The notes beneath the pieces are model-generated. The model was not told where the DNA came from, searched no databases, and saw nothing but the letters and a program-made list of their open reading frames with translations. Made by a program: the position numbers and the translations under genes. A stretch of 22,517 nucleotides of DNA from a virus, in IMG/VR virus record IMGVR_UViG_3300028590_000092, positions 1 through 22,517 of that record; one strand, 5' to 3'. Position 1 is the first letter of the stretch, and each line of letters opens with the position of its first letter. Shown in pieces: positions 20,462 to 22,517 of this stretch.

Positions 20462-21201
20462 TCACCACTCCAGTCGTCATCTTGATCAATGGTCTGTTCA
20501 TGTATCAGCCGGGCATTGTGACCCCGCTGGCACCGCTGGCCAATCGATTGGAGGCGGCTGGCTGGGAGGTCTGCATCGACACTCATCTGCTGACGCGATG
20601 CCCCGGCGTCAAACCTGATTTGATCATCGGTCACTCGCAAGGCGGCAAGTCTGCCTTAGAGCTAGCAGCACGTTATCCTGATTCAACCGTGGTGACGTTT
20701 GATGCGGTGCGGATGCCGCCGTGTCGCGCCCGGCGCTGCGTCAATTTCCGTACTGCTGGTTATCCCAACGTGGCCCACGCGGAAAACATTCCGGTGTTCG
20801 CTATGCACACCACCATGGTCTATCACGGCAACCTGCAAGCTAAGGTGCTGGCGATGGCCGATGAAATATCCGCAGCGCCAAAAGCCGCCACCGTTACAGC
20901 CAGAAAGTATTCACGGGCAGAACGCCGCTACACGCGCCGAACTAAGCGCAAGGCACCAGCGCCCGAGATGGTGGCCGCGCTGCACCCGCCAGAGCCTAAG
21001 CCCGCATGGCAACCGCCTAACCCGCACAATGAATTTCCGATCCTGATCAGGACCGTCAAAGTTTCCCAGATGTTCGAGTGCGACTTCTCCTGCCGATGGG
21101 AAGAGGCGGAATTGCTTTACACAATGGATGAACCGGAATGGTCGATGGAGACGATCTGCGCCATGATGATTCATCGGGATGCCGCGATATGTCCGCGATG
21201 A
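20458..21201 (+). CDS. alpha/beta-hydrolase-like protein with extra C-terminal domain, 247 aa
   Basis: ATG 20458 overlaps the previous stop, with AAGGAGGAG upstream. Residues 6-14 form a first strand (VVILINGLF); IIGHSQGGKSALELAARYP (56-74) is the nucleophile elbow G-x-S-x-G with S60. D82 (VTFDAV) and H117 or H123 (AMHTTMVYHG) are candidate triad partners. The fold is smaller than usual (~145 residues). After a basic linker (RAERRYTRRTKRKAPAPE), residues ~195-247 form a separate unit (MFECDFSCRWEEAELLYTMDEPEWSMETICAMMIHRD). Lipase/esterase or thioesterase activity is inferred; no signal peptide, so cytoplasmic. Confidence 0.7.
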   Translation: MITTPVVILINGLFMYQPGIVTPLAPLANRLEAAGWEVCIDTHLLTRCPGVKPDLIIGHSQGGKSALELAARYPDSTVVTFDAVRMPPCRARRCVNFRTAGYPNVAHAENIPVFAMHTTMVYHGNLQAKVLAMADEISAAPKAATVTARKYSRAERRYTRRTKRKAPAPEMVAALHPPEPKPAWQPPNPHNEFPILIRTVKVSQMFECDFSCRWEEAELLYTMDEPEWSMETICAMMIHRDAAICPR

Positions 21202-21305
21202 GGCTTATGGCGGGCGGTGTTCACAAGGCTCTCTCTTCCCGTAGCGGAGAGAGTGACCCACTGGTGACAATGGGTTACACGCCGCCCGCCGCCACAACAA
21301 AATGA
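21198..21305 (+). CDS. possible 35-aa peptide overlapping an RNA fold
   Basis: The frame ATG 21198 to TGA 21303-21305 joins the operon by ATGA overlap at both ends. The peptide (MRLMAGGVHKALSSRSGE...) has no recognisable features, and most of its codons lie in the predicted three-way RNA junction. The overlaps argue for translation; the RNA pairing argues that the sequence is constrained otherwise. Confidence 0.3.
   Translation: MRLMAGGVHKALSSRSGESDPLVTMGYTPPAATTK
21209..21290 (+). ncRNA. three-way-junction RNA candidate, 82 nt
   Basis: P1: 12 bp, 21209-21220 with 21279-21290, one G-U. P2: CTCTCTC (21229-21235) with GAGAGAG (21247-21253), extendable by one G-U, 11-nt loop. P3: TGACCCA (21254-21260) with TGGGTTA (21271-21277), one G-U, 10-nt loop. 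P2 and P3 abut, with 8 nt between P1 and P2. No T-run follows, so it is not an intrinsic terminator. I do not recognise a known riboswitch or ribozyme core; no hammerhead CUGAUGA/GAAA set. Confidence 0.45.
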
Positions 21306-21382
21306 GTAAAGAAAAATGGGCACTGAAGGCGATCCTGATCGCGATGGTGATCGCAACAATCCTGATAGCATTGGTATGGTGA
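21302..21382 (+). CDS. 26-aa membrane peptide
   Basis: ATG 21302 overlaps the preceding frame's stop and ends at TGA 21380-21382, which overlaps the next start. MSKEKWALK precedes AILIAMVIATILIALVW, a full membrane span with positive-inside charges. No clear Shine-Dalgarno, so translation would depend on coupling. Confidence 0.45.
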   Translation: MSKEKWALKAILIAMVIATILIALVW

Positions 21383-21537
21383 TGAAACGTCTACCGATCA
21401 TTCGTCATCTTCGCTGGGTCTACCACACTTGGCAGGTCAACAAGCACTATGAGTTTTATCGAAAGTTAGGGATGCTGCCGGTCAACGCTGACAAGGATTA
21501 TGAAGTGCTGGATGCGATCTGGCGCGGTGAGTACTAA
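21382..21537 (+). CDS. small basic/aromatic protein, 51 aa
   Basis: TGATG overlap fixes ATG 21382; the in-frame ATG at 21316 lies inside the membrane peptide gene in another phase. MKRLPIIRHLRWVYHTWQVNKHYEFYRKLG is basic and aromatic, possibly membrane-surface or nucleic-acid associated; the C-terminus NADKDYEVLDAIWRGEY is acidic. No family recognised. Confidence 0.6.
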   Translation: MKRLPIIRHLRWVYHTWQVNKHYEFYRKLGMLPVNADKDYEVLDAIWRGEY

Positions 21538-21538
21538 A

Positions 21539-21898
21539 ATGAAAATGTCTCCAACCCTAGAAGCTCACCGAATTAGATCAGGTCCCTACGCCAGCGATAC
21601 CGGTGATCCTTATGGCGCGTTCATAATCCTTGGCCCCAGCAAGGAGACAAGGCTGAAGATCATAGTGGACGATGGTGCTGAAACGAGGTGGGAGCACGTC
21701 AGCGTATCAACTGAAAAGCGCACCCCAACTTGGGATGAAATGTGTTTCGTTAAAAAACTATTCTGGACGCCGGAAGAATGTGTGGTGCAGTTTCATCCGC
21801 CAGAGTCACGCTATGTCAACGCGCACCCGTTCTGCTTGCACCTATGGAGGCATCTGGATCAGCAATTCCCTGCACCGCCCATGTTGCTGGTCGGATGA
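21539..21898 (+). CDS. conserved phage protein, DUF7694-like, 119 aa
   Basis: ATG 21539 is one base after the preceding stop, with GGTGAG upstream. LKIIVDDGAETRWEHVSVSTEKRTPTWDEMCFVKKLFWTPEECVVQFHPPESRYVNAHPFCLHLWR is a highly conserved-looking stretch typical of a phage orphan domain (DUF7694, as I recall). Trp/His/Cys-rich and compact; role unknown. The gene at 5894 has a related 'EAIELYPAESRLVD' design. Confidence 0.75.
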   Translation: MKMSPTLEAHRIRSGPYASDTGDPYGAFIILGPSKETRLKIIVDDGAETRWEHVSVSTEKRTPTWDEMCFVKKLFWTPEECVVQFHPPESRYVNAHPFCLHLWRHLDQQFPAPPMLLVG

Positions 21899-22053
21899 CC
21901 AGATATGCGATCCGAAGAGTTGGCAAAGGTTACAGCCTTATAGACATGCGCACGAAAACTTTAATCTCGTGGCACAAGACTTTTGCTGAAGCTACCAAGG
22001 CAAGGGACGACTATCGATTAAAGGAGAAACAAAATGCCAAAGCCAGTCGATGA
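21895..22053 (+). CDS. small basic protein, 52 aa
   Basis: ATGA overlap with the previous gene. MTRYAIRRVGKGYSLIDMRTKTLISWHKTFAEATKARDDYRLKEK looks like a small beta-hairpin plus helix and is strongly basic. It overlaps the next gene by 20 nt. No family recognised. Confidence 0.6.
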   Translation: MTRYAIRRVGKGYSLIDMRTKTLISWHKTFAEATKARDDYRLKEKQNAKASR

Positions 22054-22300
22054 GACCTGTAGCAACTGCCAGTTTGGCGTGATCAAGCTTGATGAAATCC
22101 TGTACTGCCAGCGGCTGCCGCCAACGGTGCGCGTGGTCAACAAGACCGGCAACGACATTACCGAGCCGCTGTTGCCGGTCTATGATTATCCATTCCCGGC
22201 GGTGGCGCCGGATGAATGGTGCGGCGAGCATCGCGCCGTGAAGGCCACGCCAGTGGCAGGAGCGAAGCCCGCGCCGCTGCCACCGATACAGGTGAGATAG
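22034..22300 (+). CDS. zinc-ribbon orphan, 88 aa (paralogue of 17992 gene)
   Basis: ATG 22034 follows AAAGGAGAAACAAA. CSNCQF (C9, C12), YCQRLPP (C25) and DEWCGEH (C63) repeat the plan of the 66-aa gene at 17992, with a longer insert and a Pro/Ala-rich tail. Two copies in one region point to a duplicated or twice-acquired small zinc protein. Function unknown. Confidence 0.7.
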   Translation: MPKPVDETCSNCQFGVIKLDEILYCQRLPPTVRVVNKTGNDITEPLLPVYDYPFPAVAPDEWCGEHRAVKATPVAGAKPAPLPPIQVR

Positions 22301-22336
22301 AGATGCAGACGCGCTAAATAAGAGGATAATGCGGTT

Positions 22337-22517
22337 ATGATCGGCGCTCACTGTGAACACTTCCCGTCCTGCATGGCGATCTCGGATCAACCAAGAGCGC
22401 CGAAGTGCGACAGGGCCGATTGCCCCGGCAATGCGACGTGGGCAGGATTTTTTGGGGCCGCGAGTGCGGCTTCGAAGGACGCGCCGGATGAAACAACATC
22501 CGGGGAACTGGTGAGGG
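22337..22517 (+). CDS. partial Cys-rich hypothetical gene, runs off window
   Basis: ATG 22337 follows AGAGGATAATGCGGTT, and the frame stays open to the window edge (60 codons). MIGAHCEHFPSC, KCDRADC and GNATWAGFF show five cysteines in the first 30 residues, arranged C-x5-C ... C-x4-C, a likely metal site. The C-terminus and total length are not visible. Confidence 0.55.
   Translation, partial: MIGAHCEHFPSCMAISDQPRAPKCDRADCPGNATWAGFFGAASAASKDAPDETTSGELVR

Overview
The window reads as the early and DNA-metabolism region of a tailed-phage or prophage genome that probably infects an alphaproteobacterium (Rhizobiales-like). Evidence: about 50 small, tightly packed genes in long runs with ATGA-type stop/start overlaps; an Erf-type annealing protein beside a YqaJ-type exonuclease; a replication-type gene; many small zinc-ribbon and conserved-phage orphans; and a GcrA-like regulator, a family typical of Alphaproteobacteria. 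I saw no structural, packaging, lysis or integrase genes, no tRNA, and no CRISPR array. Family names come from motif recognition by eye; no search was run.

Layout. (1) 1-300: gene-less leader with a strong palindrome over a TACAAT box. (2) 301-7774, plus strand: about 18 mostly small genes. Most are preceded by a nearly invariant box, CAATGGAGA, 5-8 nt before the start codon. The block holds a Ycf46-like AAA+ ATPase and a partner-like gene that share C-terminal R-x-L-D-(I/L) tails. It ends with a gene that appears to contain a second, in-frame start with its own box. Terminators lie at 5334-5364 and 7789-7823. (3) 7775-8334: non-coding island between convergent operons, with two GC-rich repeats of period 120 and seven 22-nt repeats; a candidate origin or protein-binding array. 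(4) 13482 down to 8335, minus strand: a replication-type winged-helix protein, a companion protein, a frameshifted Cys-rich small gene, a ParB-fold protein, a cupin, a PAPS-reductase-like enzyme, a small helical protein and an IbrB-like ParB protein. (5) 13483-13671: divergent control region with promoter-like boxes in both directions and an inverted repeat between them. (6) 13672-22517, plus strand: erf, exonuclease, a sigma region-4-like protein, a winged-helix protein, an HNH-like protein, several zinc ribbons, small membrane proteins, GcrA-like, an alpha/beta-hydrolase-like protein, a possible three-way-junction RNA (21209-21290), and a gene running off the window end.

How it may fit together (inference): the divergent region starts replication plus PAPS-reductase/ParB functions leftwards and recombination functions rightwards, while the left block supplies small host-takeover proteins translated from a standardised initiation box. 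The most unusual parts are the PAPS-reductase/ParB/cupin operon, the repeat island, the nested gene and the folded RNA candidate.
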